NCBI GenBank assembly: GCA_014384025.1
Contig: JACNGQ010000188.1
Location: 1 to 64,000, forward strand
DNA: 64,000 nucleotides
Direction of reading: 5' to 3'
Source of the DNA: Planctomycetota bacterium
GTDB taxonomy: Bacteria; Planctomycetota; Phycisphaerae; Sedimentisphaerales; Anaerobacaceae
This document shows positions 48,749 to 58,769 of the stretch, piece after piece (positions within the stretch are counted from its first letter, which is position 1; each line of letters starts with the position of its first letter). A program made the position numbers and the translations under genes. The notes beneath the pieces were generated by a model. The model ran no database searches, was not told the origin of the DNA, and saw only the letters and a program-made list of their open reading frames with translations.

Positions 48749-49459
48749 ATGTGCATACCCGACGAACAACAAGTTTGCCGATTTGTCGCAAAGCCTTTGA
48801 AAACAACATTAAAAGTATTTTGTATCGCTGTCATTTTCAGCATAGCTTTTGCTTATATAGAAGCCGCAGTGGTTGTTTATCTGCGTGAAATCTTTCATCC
48901 CGACGGCTTTACTTTTCCGCTGACAACATTCGGCCTCGACCCACGCTGGAAACCACTTCTCCTGACCGAAATCGGCAGGGAAGCCGCTACGATAGCCTTG
49001 ATCTTCACAAGCTCCTGGCTTTTCGGTAAAAACCGCCATCAGCGTTTCGCTTATTTTATGATCATATTCGCAGTCTGGGACATCTTCTATTACGTCTGGC
49101 TCAAAGTTCTCCTCGACTGGCCTTCTTCAATTATGGACTGGGACATACTCTTTTTAATACCGACCACCTGGGCTTCAGCCGTCCTTTACCCCGTCCTTAT
49201 TTCAATCACGTTGCTCATATTTGCTGCAGTTATACTATATAGAGATGCTCACGGCAGAACCATCAGAGTAACACGAACCGATTGGCTGGTCTTTATAATT
49301 GCAGGGATTATTGTGGTGGTCTCTTTCTGCATCCCCGGCCCACATGTCACAGAGCCCGATTTCAAATCATACTTCTATTGGCCGCTGTTCGCCGCCGGGC
49401 TTTTATTGGCCGTTGGGATGTTTTTAAAATGTCTTTTGAAATCTAAACCGGGACAGTAA
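48749..49459 (+). CDS. Hypothetical multi-TM protein
   Basis: At least 5 hydrophobic segments. Confidence 0.6.
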   Translation: MCIPDEQQVCRFVAKPLKTTLKVFCIAVIFSIAFAYIEAAVVVYLREIFHPDGFTFPLTTFGLDPRWKPLLLTEIGREAATIALIFTSSWLFGKNRHQRFAYFMIIFAVWDIFYYVWLKVLLDWPSSIMDWDILFLIPTTWASAVLYPVLISITLLIFAAVILYRDAHGRTIRVTRTDWLVFIIAGIIVVVSFCIPGPHVTEPDFKSYFYWPLFAAGLLLAVGMFLKCLLKSKPGQ

Positions 49460-49506
49460 AAAAAGATTTCAACCTTATAGGTTCAACGATTCTGCTATTT
49501 ATAAAC

Positions 49507-50625
49507 TTATTGGTTTCTGTTGTCACCGTTTGTATGTATTGCGGCCGGTTTTCTCTGTGGTTTTCGTTGATTGTTTCTGCCGGTTTCCTGCACAAAGCCC
49601 TCGAACTTACCGAAAATCATCTTACCCGCCGAAGTCTGAAGCGAGCTGGTTATGCTGATAAGTAAATCCCTGCCAATCTTGTTGCGGGCACCTTCGACGA
49701 CGACCATTGTCCCGTCGTCAAGATAACCGATTCCCTGCTCGACCTCTTCCCCTGGCTTTATTATCTTGACCTCCATCGTCTCGCCGGGCAAGGCAATAAC
49801 TTTCAGTGAATTCGCCAGATCGTTGATATTCACCACGTCAACGTCACGAACTTGCGCAACCTTGCTGAGGTTATAGTCTGTTGTTGACAATCGCCCGTTA
49901 CATGCCTTTGTAAACATCACCAGCTTCTGATCGACGCCCTTGACCTCCTCGACCTCCTCGTACATAGTATCATCAATCTTCACTTCAATAGCTGAATTTG
50001 ACTGCATCTGGTTGAGTATATCAAGTCCGCGTCTGCCACGGTTGCGCTTGAGCTTGTCGGCCGAATCCGCTACAAGCTGCAGCTCATTGAGAACAAAACG
50101 TGGAACAACCACTGGAGCATCGAACAGCTTACTCTGACACAAATCAGCAATCCGACCGTCAATAATTGCCGATGTATCCAAAATCAAAGGCCTTGCCCCT
50201 TTCATCTGCTTGGTAAATTCTACGTAAGGTATCACAAAACGCACGTCATCCTTGGTCCGCATCACGGTACTGACCGTTAGAAAGCATATGCATATACCTA
50301 ACATAAATTTGATGGCTAAAAGCGCTTCGGGAATCAGGTTGATATTATACGAACCGGCAATCATATCTATCGGGTAGGCTAATACCCCGCTGATAATGAT
50401 CCCGACTATCAAGCCAAAGAAAACGCCGGCCAGGGCGCTGAGTTTTTTCTTCGGAGTAAGATAGTCAAGGAGAAATACGAACACCGCCATCCCTGCACCG
50501 CTGATGACTACTACCCACCAACTGAGCGAATTACCGGAATCTGCAATGTCCTTATCACTTGCGCTTACGAACAAAATAGCCATAATGACGATAACGAAAA
50601 TACTTCTGAAAACCCAGAGTAACAT
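49507..50625 (-). CDS. PIN/TRAM domain membrane protein (YacL-like)
   Basis: N-terminal TMs; PLILDTSAIIDGRIADLCQ; TTDYNLSKVAQV; C-terminal TRAM-like GIGYLDDGTMVVVEGA. Confidence 0.9.
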   Translation of the reverse strand: MLLWVFRSIFVIVIMAILFVSASDKDIADSGNSLSWWVVVISGAGMAVFVFLLDYLTPKKKLSALAGVFFGLIVGIIISGVLAYPIDMIAGSYNINLIPEALLAIKFMLGICICFLTVSTVMRTKDDVRFVIPYVEFTKQMKGARPLILDTSAIIDGRIADLCQSKLFDAPVVVPRFVLNELQLVADSADKLKRNRGRRGLDILNQMQSNSAIEVKIDDTMYEEVEEVKGVDQKLVMFTKACNGRLSTTDYNLSKVAQVRDVDVVNINDLANSLKVIALPGETMEVKIIKPGEEVEQGIGYLDDGTMVVVEGARNKIGRDLLISITSSLQTSAGKMIFGKFEGFVQETGRNNQRKPQRKPAAIHTNGDNRNQ

Positions 50626-51024
50626 AGTTATGAACCTCCCAATTATGATATAATAATATTATTGTTATAAATCTTCCTTATTATAACATTTTCGCAAACC
50701 TTTATCAATAATTACATTACGTTCAAATATAATTTATTTAGAAGCAGTTTTTACCGCTTATAGACTTTCTGGATGAATCTCTAAAAGCCCCGTCCTATCC
50801 TGGAAACTATAGTCGCCTGTATTACATCCACCTATCGACTATACATCTGTGCTGCTTTCCCCCTATTGCCGAAAAAAACGAATTACCCCCGAAATGATGA
50901 ATTGTCAATGCAGTCGAAATCGCAGGACTCGCCCCTGCCTGTGCCCGCTAAGGCGGTTAACGGGATCCGCTTTCTGTTGGCGGAATTGATTGTTTTGCAC
51001 TTTCTCTTACTGCAGCAAACCTCT

Positions 51025-51972
51025 TTAATTCTTTATTCTTCCGAATCGCGACCAGTCTTGTGCCGGCCAGTAGAGATAATCAGCTCTGCCTTTCACCGTT
51101 GCCAGTGGAACAGGCCCGAAGTTTCTGCTGTCATGGGAAAGATTGCGATTGTCGCCAAGAACGAAACAGTGATGTTCAGGGACTGTTATCTTCGCAAAAT
51201 CCGTTGATGACTGGTTATGAGGCGGCCCGGCCAGGAAGATATTGTATTGAGCATTACCGTTGGTCTCTTCAAATACTTCTCCCTCTAATGGTTCACCGCT
51301 GACTTCGACCCTTATATTGCCCAGCGCTGATTGAGAAAGCTTCTGCTGCTGAAGTTGTTCATCATTCACATAGAGTTGGTTGTCTTTGATTTCTACCGTA
51401 TCCCCTGCTATCGCTATTACTCTCTTAATGTAATTTTGTCTCCTGTCGTCAGGATTAAGAAAGACTATAAGGTCGCCTCTTTTGGGATCCTTGTTTTTGT
51501 AAGCAAGTTTGTTAGCAAGAAGTCTGTCGTTCGGCACTATTGTCGGATAAAGGGATGCCGTAGGGGCCCTGAATGCCTCAAGAAGAGATGTCCTGATATT
51601 AAACGCGATTTGTGTCGAACCGCCCGTGCCCATCAAAACCAGAAGAACATACACATACCAGTGGTTATAATCTTTGAGCGCATAACTGGCTGACGTGTGC
51701 TTTGCTGTGTGCCATGAGTCTATAATCGCGGCCAGCCATATCACCATGGAGATTAGTAAAGATAAGATTATCACTATGACCCGGACCGAAGATGGGCCGA
51801 CCGACAATGCCCCGAAAAACACCGGAATGAATATACACACAAGAAATGTAAATATAAGACCTTTAACAAATCTTCCACAGTATATATGCCCAAGCCCGGC
51901 CATAATCCACGAAAGCACTACTGCCAGCCAAGGCAGCCTCCTGTATTTGATGTTTATTGTTTCTTCTGTCAT
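51025..51972 (-). CDS. lepB: Signal peptidase I with extra N-terminal multi-TM region
   Basis: PTASLYPTIVPNDRLLANKL, GDLIVFLNPDD..YIKRVIAIAGDTVEI, FVLGDNRNLSHDSRNFGPV. Confidence 0.9.
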   Translation of the reverse strand: MTEETINIKYRRLPWLAVVLSWIMAGLGHIYCGRFVKGLIFTFLVCIFIPVFFGALSVGPSSVRVIVIILSLLISMVIWLAAIIDSWHTAKHTSASYALKDYNHWYVYVLLVLMGTGGSTQIAFNIRTSLLEAFRAPTASLYPTIVPNDRLLANKLAYKNKDPKRGDLIVFLNPDDRRQNYIKRVIAIAGDTVEIKDNQLYVNDEQLQQQKLSQSALGNIRVEVSGEPLEGEVFEETNGNAQYNIFLAGPPHNQSSTDFAKITVPEHHCFVLGDNRNLSHDSRNFGPVPLATVKGRADYLYWPAQDWSRFGRIKN

Positions 51973-51988
51973 TTTATATCTCCTTTAT

Positions 51989-52243
51989 TCAGCACGCCAA
52001 AAAGTTGTAAACCACAAACATAATCCTGGCAAGACCGGCCACGACACCTGCCGTAACCACCCCTGCTTTTACAAACCGATGTGCCGATATCAGCTCAATC
52101 AGTCGCTGAACGTCGAACAGCGGTCTTCCCTTGTCACGTTCATATTGGTATATCTGATTCATGACCTCATCTGCAAAGTCTTCCCGTAGGTCTATTTGAC
52201 TTTTACGTTTTTTCCATGCATCGTATATTTCTTCACTTTTCAT
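51989..52243 (-). CDS. Small protein with C-terminal TM, possible anti-sigma-like partner
   Basis: Overlaps 3' end of the ECF sigma gene. Confidence 0.45.
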   Translation of the reverse strand: MKSEEIYDAWKKRKSQIDLREDFADEVMNQIYQYERDKGRPLFDVQRLIELISAHRFVKAGVVTAGVVAGLARIMFVVYNFLAC

Positions 52244-52772
52244 GCCGTATCTCTTTCATGGCCTTTGCGAGTTTCTTTTTTGCTCTGTTGATTCTTGACT
52301 TTATTGTCCCAATCCTTACTCCCTCAATCTGTGCGATCTCTTCGTATGACAGGTTCTCGAATTCCACCAGAACAAAAGCTCTTTTCTGTGCAGAAGGCAA
52401 AGCCTCCAGCCCGGCGTCTAACTTGTCGAAGAATTCCCTTTCGGCAAGCTCATCCGATGGATTATGCGCATCGCTGTTGTGGGGCAATTCACTCATCGAA
52501 ACCGGTCTTTTTTTTCTCATCGCGTTTATGCTTTTATTTCTGGCGATGGTAAACAGCCACGTCGAAAAATTACTTCTTGCCGGGTCAAAAGATGCCAGCT
52601 TCCTGTAGGCCGTAAAGAATACGTCCTGGGTGATGTCCTCACAGGATTCTCTGTTATTGATTATATTTCTTATCATCCGGGCAATCGGCCTTTCGTACCT
52701 TTCTACTATATGCCTGAAAGATTCAGTATCACCTTCCAGTATTTGATGTATAACCTTTGTTTCCTGTGTCAT
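52233..52772 (-). CDS. ECF RNA polymerase sigma factor
   Basis: RESCEDITQDVFFTAYRKLASFDPARSNFSTWLFTIARNKSINAMRKKR; YEEIAQIEGVRIGTIKSRINRAKKKL. Confidence 0.92.
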   Translation of the reverse strand: MTQETKVIHQILEGDTESFRHIVERYERPIARMIRNIINNRESCEDITQDVFFTAYRKLASFDPARSNFSTWLFTIARNKSINAMRKKRPVSMSELPHNSDAHNPSDELAEREFFDKLDAGLEALPSAQKRAFVLVEFENLSYEEIAQIEGVRIGTIKSRINRAKKKLAKAMKEIRHEK

Positions 52773-53137
52773 TACGCGTAATCCGGTTGAATACGAAGAT
52801 CTTCTACCTTTTTTATACAGCTAACGTTTACTAAAGTTCCACAGAATTTCAACATAGATTTTACCCTTATGATTCTCGGAAATGAGCTATTTTTCATTAA
52901 ATCTTCACCCGATTCGGAAAAATCTTGACAGAAGGCGGGGTGGTGATTAATATTCCTGATGAGAAAAGTGATGAAAAGTCACCGTTTTTATTGACGCAGG
53001 ACTTCAGATTTTTATTTGGGTATTATCGCATCGAGCGGCCGGTCTTTGCGGCAGGCATGACTCTATTGTGCAATCTTAATTGGGTAACTTACAGTTTCTT
53101 AAAAAGAAATAGTAATTCTAAAATGGGAGAAAATAAT

Positions 53138-53737
53138 ATGTCCGATGAAACTCAAACAGAAAATGAAATGAACGACCAGACCATTGTTCCGGATATCGAC
53201 CCTTCGGATTCAACGTCTGTAGGATCCGTTGGCATTTTACTAACGGCTGTGTACTTGATACTATTTTCAATTATCCTTTTGGTGGCCATAGTTCAATGCT
53301 GGCCGTCTGCCGTAACGCCAAGAGGCCAGGTTAACTCAATATCGCAGACTAAATTCCTGCTCTGGACTTTTTCGATTTCGAATGAGGCATGCTTGATCCT
53401 TATCGTGGTTCTTGCCGGTGCGTTAGGTGGACAGGTGCGTTCTCTCCGCTCGCTTGCCTGGTACACCGGTAATAAGGAATTAAAGAAGAGCTGGCTATTG
53501 CAATATATTCTCTCGCCATTCGTAGGGGCAACCCTCGCGATTGTCACCTACTTCGTTATCCGTGGCGGATTTGTTTCTGCGGGCTCAACCTTACAACAGT
53601 CGAGCGTATATGTGTATGCAGGCATAGCCAGTATTGTGGGAATTGCTTCCGAGCCGGTAGCTCTAAAGCTCAAACAAGTGGCTGAGAGCTTGTTTACTAA
53701 GCCCGGAGAAGGAAAGGATTCCAACCCTCAGAAATAA
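53138..53737 (+). CDS. Hypothetical membrane protein
   Basis: GGGAG-spaced ATG at 53138; 4 TM segments. Confidence 0.6.
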   Translation: MSDETQTENEMNDQTIVPDIDPSDSTSVGSVGILLTAVYLILFSIILLVAIVQCWPSAVTPRGQVNSISQTKFLLWTFSISNEACLILIVVLAGALGGQVRSLRSLAWYTGNKELKKSWLLQYILSPFVGATLAIVTYFVIRGGFVSAGSTLQQSSVYVYAGIASIVGIASEPVALKLKQVAESLFTKPGEGKDSNPQK

Positions 53738-54055
53738 CCTGGACCGGCCCGACGGGTATTGTTCTGGAATGAGGATTGGGCCAGAATCGCAGGATTATAT
53801 CCTGCAGTCCTGCATTGCCCTGTTGAAGATGAATTAATTTCATTTTGATTTTTGGTGAATACTTATCCCTTGGGTAATCCCCTCAGAGCAGGCCGATCAG
53901 CGCATTTGTCTGGAAAGCCCGCCCTGAAAAAAACTTTGACGTTACGAACTTATTGGTGATAGAATCGTATAAATTCTACTTAAATTATTTACTGTATTTG
54001 TCGAATTAAGAGCATTTAGTGCTGTTTTGAATAACTTATGAATTGGAGATCAAAA

Positions 54056-55567
54056 ATGAACATTAGCAGCTTAGAACAAAACAAAGCTCACTCGCGTTAT
54101 ATTGTGATTTCAATCCTTTTGATAATGCTGTTTATCAGTCCATTATCGGTCTTTGCCCAGGACCCTGATCCGGAAAGCATCGCCACGTTGCGACAGATGG
54201 GTAACGCCTTTTCTTCTATTGCAGAAAAGACTTCGCCGGCGGTAGTTTCACTAAGGGCTGAAAGAATCGTTACCCAGGAGAGCCAGTCTATGAGGGAATC
54301 GCCTTTCGGTGAGCCGTTTTCAGACCCGTTCGAATTTTTCTTCCGCCGCTCTCCCCGCCAGCGTGATCCGCGTGAACAGCCTGAACAGCGCGCACCGCGT
54401 GCACCAAGAAGGGAGTCGCGAACTGCCCAGGGCTCCGGTTTTCTCATCTCATCCGATGGTTATATCCTCACAAACAATCACATGGTCGAAGAATCCGAAA
54501 AAATTGAGGTGGAACTCACAGACGGCAGAAAGTTTACCGCTAAAATCATCGGTACAGACCCGGATTCGGACGTCGCTGTCGTAAAAGTAGATGCCGAAAA
54601 CCTTCCATATCTCAAACTGGCTGATTCAGACGCCCTCGAAGTTGGGGAATGGGTCCTGGCCATTGGCAATCCGCTTGGTCTGAGCCATACTGTTACAGCC
54701 GGTATCGTAAGCGCAAAAGGCAGAAGTGGTTTCGGTCTGGCTAATTTTGAAAATTTCATTCAGACCGATGCCGCGATAAACTTCGGTAATTCGGGCGGAC
54801 CTCTGATTAATCTTGATGCAGAAGTGGTCGGAATTAATACCGCTATTGTAGGAGCCGGCGGCAATATAGGTATCGGCTTTGCGATACCGATAAATATGGC
54901 AAAGAACATTTATGACCAGCTTGTTAACAATGGAACTGTTTCAAGAGGTTACATAGGAATCAAATTCGAGGAATTAACGCCCGAATTAGCTTCTGGTTTT
55001 GGTTTGAAAGAAGATACTAAGGGGATATCTGTAGTCGAAGTTATGGAGGATTCCCCGGCGGAAAAAGCTGGATTAAAACGCTATGATGTTATTGTCGAGT
55101 TTGAAGGCAAGCCTGTTGGAAAAAGCAATGAATTCCGTAACCAGGTGGCAATGCTGAATCCTGGTACTAAAGTGGAAATTGTTATCCTGCGGAACAAAAA
55201 ACGAAAAAATATTACTCTTAACCTCACCACGCGTCCTTCGACGGCGGAGCTTACAGGTGCACTGCCGCAGGAGACACAAAAAGAGTTGGGATTTTCCGTA
55301 GAAGACCTGACTGACGAATTAGCCGGGCACTATGGTTATAAAGACCTGAGCGGGGTCATCGTTACGAGTGTTGTTGATGACTCACAGGCTGCTGAGAAAG
55401 GAATAGCGCCGGGGGCGCTGATTATGGAAGTCAATCAGCAAAAAGTGAGAAATACAACGGAATTTAACGAGGCGATAAAAGATGCAAAGAAAGAAGGTGC
55501 CGCTCTGCTGTTTGTAAAGCGGGGGCGATATACTTTTTTTGTCCCTCTAAAACTTCCCAAGGAATAG
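54056..55567 (+). CDS. DegP/HtrA family serine protease with two PDZ domains
   Basis: GSGFLISSDGYILTNNHMVEES, SDVAVVKV, NFGNSGGPLIN, two PDZ regions. Confidence 0.95.
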   Translation: MNISSLEQNKAHSRYIVISILLIMLFISPLSVFAQDPDPESIATLRQMGNAFSSIAEKTSPAVVSLRAERIVTQESQSMRESPFGEPFSDPFEFFFRRSPRQRDPREQPEQRAPRAPRRESRTAQGSGFLISSDGYILTNNHMVEESEKIEVELTDGRKFTAKIIGTDPDSDVAVVKVDAENLPYLKLADSDALEVGEWVLAIGNPLGLSHTVTAGIVSAKGRSGFGLANFENFIQTDAAINFGNSGGPLINLDAEVVGINTAIVGAGGNIGIGFAIPINMAKNIYDQLVNNGTVSRGYIGIKFEELTPELASGFGLKEDTKGISVVEVMEDSPAEKAGLKRYDVIVEFEGKPVGKSNEFRNQVAMLNPGTKVEIVILRNKKRKNITLNLTTRPSTAELTGALPQETQKELGFSVEDLTDELAGHYGYKDLSGVIVTSVVDDSQAAEKGIAPGALIMEVNQQKVRNTTEFNEAIKDAKKEGAALLFVKRGRYTFFVPLKLPKE

Positions 55568-55602
55568 AAATGCTGCAAGAGTCCTTTTGTCTTAACCTTC
55601 TT

Positions 55603-55628
55603 AGCCCCGCATAAACCGGGGCTTTTTT
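55603..55628 (+). terminator. Intrinsic terminator AGCCCCG-CATAAAC-CGGGGCTTTTTT
   Basis: 7-bp GC stem plus T-run downstream of htrA. Confidence 0.9.
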
Positions 55629-55773
55629 CATTGTTGATAAACACTGATAATTTAAGCAGGGGATACTGGCATTATAATAAGTAAATCTGAAAAGAGAAAA
55701 AACACTTCCTCCGCATAGGCTCTATCGAGCCTAAAGAAAACAAAAAGAGACCTTTAGCATCTAAGGGTAGTAA

Positions 55774-55890
55774 CTACTCTTCGGGCTCACAGGTGCAATC
55801 AGACGGCGACTCACCGCAGCCGGCACAAACCCCGTCTTCGATAAGGCCGCCGCATGTTTCACACGGCGTACATCCACATGAATCACACAT
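55774..55890 (-). CDS. 38-aa cysteine-rich (9 Cys) zinc-ribbon-like microprotein
   Basis: Reads MCDSCGCTPCETCGGLIEDGVCAGCGESPSDCTCEPEE*; not in ORF track because it is below the size cutoff. Confidence 0.65.
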   Translation of the reverse strand: MCDSCGCTPCETCGGLIEDGVCAGCGESPSDCTCEPEE

Positions 55891-56257
55891 TTTTCTCACG
55901 CCTTAAATAAGATATTACTTATTTCTAATTAATCGACGATTCAAAATAATATGGAACTTGGTTCCAACGAATGAATAATAGTAAATACCCGCAGAAAAAA
56001 ATCAATCATATTATAAGATTTATTTTGAGGCCGTTTGTCCGGAGGAATAAGATATTTATTTTGATTATGCCATTAGCTGATCTGAGATATTGATGATTGA
56101 TTATTTGACAATCAAGTCATTTCCGGCGAAACTACATAGCAAATTATAAAGATATAACACAGAAAAGGCTTTTCTGGCGGAATATGTAAGAGAATTAAAA
56201 GATGCTTTTTTCATAGCCCCTGAGAGTCTTTTAATATTTTGATGACTGGAGAGATGA

Positions 56258-57223
56258 ATGTCAGATGGATTGAGTTTTCATAATATTCCGATAGTTATCG
56301 ATAAGTGGCGGAAAGATGAAACCTATGATATTTATACGGTAGGTTCCCGTGATAAAGACGCGTACTTTTCGCCCAAGGAACCTAAAGATCAAAGTATTAA
56401 GCCAGATTGGCGATATTTGTTTAAGTTATCTCGAAGCTGGTGTCCATGGCAATTTTGGTGTGAGATAATAGCTTATAGGTTTGGCTGTATTATTGGCGTG
56501 GAGGTTCCTCCGGCACATATAGGTTTAAGTAAAATCTACGAAAAAAATGTTGATACTTATGCGGCATTAATAGAATGGTTCTATGACGAAAGCAAAGATA
56601 TTTATATTACTGGTGAGCAAATTATGGTTGGTCTTATCAAAGATTTCGATACGGAGAAGGGTAGAAAGCATAATCTTAAGACAATCAGAGATTTTTTCAA
56701 AGATCGCAAAGAAACATTAAATGATTGGGCCAGTGTATTAACTTTTGATATACTTATTGGAAATACAGACCGCCATCAGGAAAATTGGGGACTGGTCCTG
56801 AAAAACGCCAAATTGAATCCTAAAGGGGGTGGTAAGGTTTATCCTTCTCCGGCGTTTGATAATGGAACGGCTCTGGGGCATGAAATACTCGAAAAAAATA
56901 TTGATAAATATGTTGATACCAACAGATTAGAACGTTATCTGGTCGACAAACGTGCCCGACATCATATGAAATGGTCTTTAGATGAAGAAGGACAGCTTAA
57001 TTTTTATGAATTTATGAAAAAATATACTGTGGAATTTCCCGAAACCAAGCGTATAATAACTCGTCATTTAAGTTTTGATTATCAACAAGTCGAAGAAGTG
57101 TTAGCACCTTTAGTCGGAGCAGTTTCTGATCCAAAATATAAATTAACACGAAAGAGACTGGATTTCGTTTTGAAACTGATCTTTGGGCGCAAAAGAATCT
57201 TGGAAGAAACATTAGAATTATGA
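56258..57223 (+). CDS. HipA-like/CtkA-like Ser/Thr kinase
   Basis: FDILIGNTDRHQENWGLVL catalytic loop; SPAFDNGTALGHE metal-binding motif. Confidence 0.8.
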   Translation: MSDGLSFHNIPIVIDKWRKDETYDIYTVGSRDKDAYFSPKEPKDQSIKPDWRYLFKLSRSWCPWQFWCEIIAYRFGCIIGVEVPPAHIGLSKIYEKNVDTYAALIEWFYDESKDIYITGEQIMVGLIKDFDTEKGRKHNLKTIRDFFKDRKETLNDWASVLTFDILIGNTDRHQENWGLVLKNAKLNPKGGGKVYPSPAFDNGTALGHEILEKNIDKYVDTNRLERYLVDKRARHHMKWSLDEEGQLNFYEFMKKYTVEFPETKRIITRHLSFDYQQVEEVLAPLVGAVSDPKYKLTRKRLDFVLKLIFGRKRILEETLEL

Positions 57224-57936
57224 GGCATATTGAACATATAGTTGAACCAGACAGGCTTCTGCTTTCCTGGCAGGCTAAAAGCGAGCGTCTGAGAATGATC
57301 GTTGCTGAACTGATACGTAACGGCGATGATGTTAATTTGGTATATCTCAGGGAAAGTGAGGATTTTTCAAAGGCTCAAATCCTGGGTTTTGAAAAGTATC
57401 CGGGCTTTGATACTGAAAAAGAAGTTCACGAGAATGTTTTGGGCTCTTTTATGAAGCGTCTTCCACCTCGCAGCCGCAGAGATTTTGGTCGTTTTCTCGA
57501 TGCCTTAAGGATTAAACCTGAAGCTAAAGATGAGATTTCCGATTTTGCATTGCTTGGTTACTCAGGAGCGAAACTGCCGGATGATGATTTTACAGTTATA
57601 CATCCATTTGAAAATGCTTTATTTCCGTTTGAATTTATGTTATCTGTTGAGGGATATCAGCATTATCAGAATGAATTATCCCTTAATGTGTTATCGACAG
57701 ATATGCAGGCGGATTTTGAAGCTGAACCGGATAATCCAAAAGACCCCGAAGCAATAAAGGTTATAATAGACGGTATTAGGGTAGGTTATGTATGTCGTGG
57801 CCTAACCACTTCTTTCCATAAATGGATGAAGTCGGGTTTGACAATAGCAGCTTATGTTGAACGCATAAACGGAACAGGACAAGATCCTAAAATATATCTG
57901 TATGTTTCGGTAAAAAAGGCTTTGTGTGTTGTTTAG
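57220..57936 (+). CDS. HIRAN domain protein
   Basis: DFEAEPDNPKDPEAIKVIIDGIRVGYVCRGLT; ATGA overlap with upstream kinase. Confidence 0.75.
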   Translation: MRHIEHIVEPDRLLLSWQAKSERLRMIVAELIRNGDDVNLVYLRESEDFSKAQILGFEKYPGFDTEKEVHENVLGSFMKRLPPRSRRDFGRFLDALRIKPEAKDEISDFALLGYSGAKLPDDDFTVIHPFENALFPFEFMLSVEGYQHYQNELSLNVLSTDMQADFEAEPDNPKDPEAIKVIIDGIRVGYVCRGLTTSFHKWMKSGLTIAAYVERINGTGQDPKIYLYVSVKKALCVV

Positions 57937-58059
57937 CCAAAACTGAGTTTTTTCTAATTCCTACTATAGAATCTCATAGGAAAGTTTTTGCAGTCAATTT
58001 ACATCCGTATTTTGCCAGACTCTTACCGATATACTGATGAGTAGCTTATCGTTTTTTAA

Positions 58060-58695
58060 ATGCGCTACCGGAGATATGGTTGTATGTGCGACGGAAAGAT
58101 AGTTTTAGCTTTGCCCGATTGGGTCGGGCCTTTTCTTGAAAAACAGGATTCGGTCTTTAAAGATATTGAAGGTAGAATGCGCCTTGTGATTGAGCTGTCA
58201 CGCCTGAACGTCGAATACGAAACAGGCGGGCCGTTCGGGGCCGGTATCTTTGAGCGGGTGGGTGGGAAACTTCTTGCAGTTGGCGTTAATGTTGTAATTG
58301 ATATGAGCTGTTCGCTGGCCCACGCGGAAATGATGTGCATTGGCCTTGCCCAGCAAAAGCTCAAAACATTCGACCTTGGCGCTGAAGGCCTGCCTGCCTG
58401 CGAGCTTGTAAGCAGTACCGAACCATGCGCGATGTGTCTCGGAGCGATACCATGGTCGGGAGTCCGAAGATTAATATGCGGCGCTCGCGGCCGGGACGCA
58501 TGCGAAATAGGATTCGATGAGGGAGTCAAAGTGCCGGATTGGGCCGATACACTTAAGAACCGCGGCATAACTGTTTTGCCGGACGTCCTTCGAAAAGAAG
58601 CCCGCGAGGTACTGATAAAATATAAAGAGTCGGGCGGGCTGATCTACAACGGCAGACAGGCGACCTTTCCAATAAAAGAATCCAATCAGAGCTAA
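58060..58695 (+). CDS. Cytidine/guanine deaminase-like nucleoside deaminase
   Basis: HAEMMCIGLAQ and SSTEPCAMCLGAIPWSGVRRLICG zinc motifs. Confidence 0.88.
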   Translation: MRYRRYGCMCDGKIVLALPDWVGPFLEKQDSVFKDIEGRMRLVIELSRLNVEYETGGPFGAGIFERVGGKLLAVGVNVVIDMSCSLAHAEMMCIGLAQQKLKTFDLGAEGLPACELVSSTEPCAMCLGAIPWSGVRRLICGARGRDACEIGFDEGVKVPDWADTLKNRGITVLPDVLRKEAREVLIKYKESGGLIYNGRQATFPIKESNQS

Positions 58696-58769
58696 CTAAA
58701 ATATTTTAAGCGTTCTTCCTTCAAGAAAAAACCTGCCTTTTCGAATTATTATTGTTAATATAACCCACC

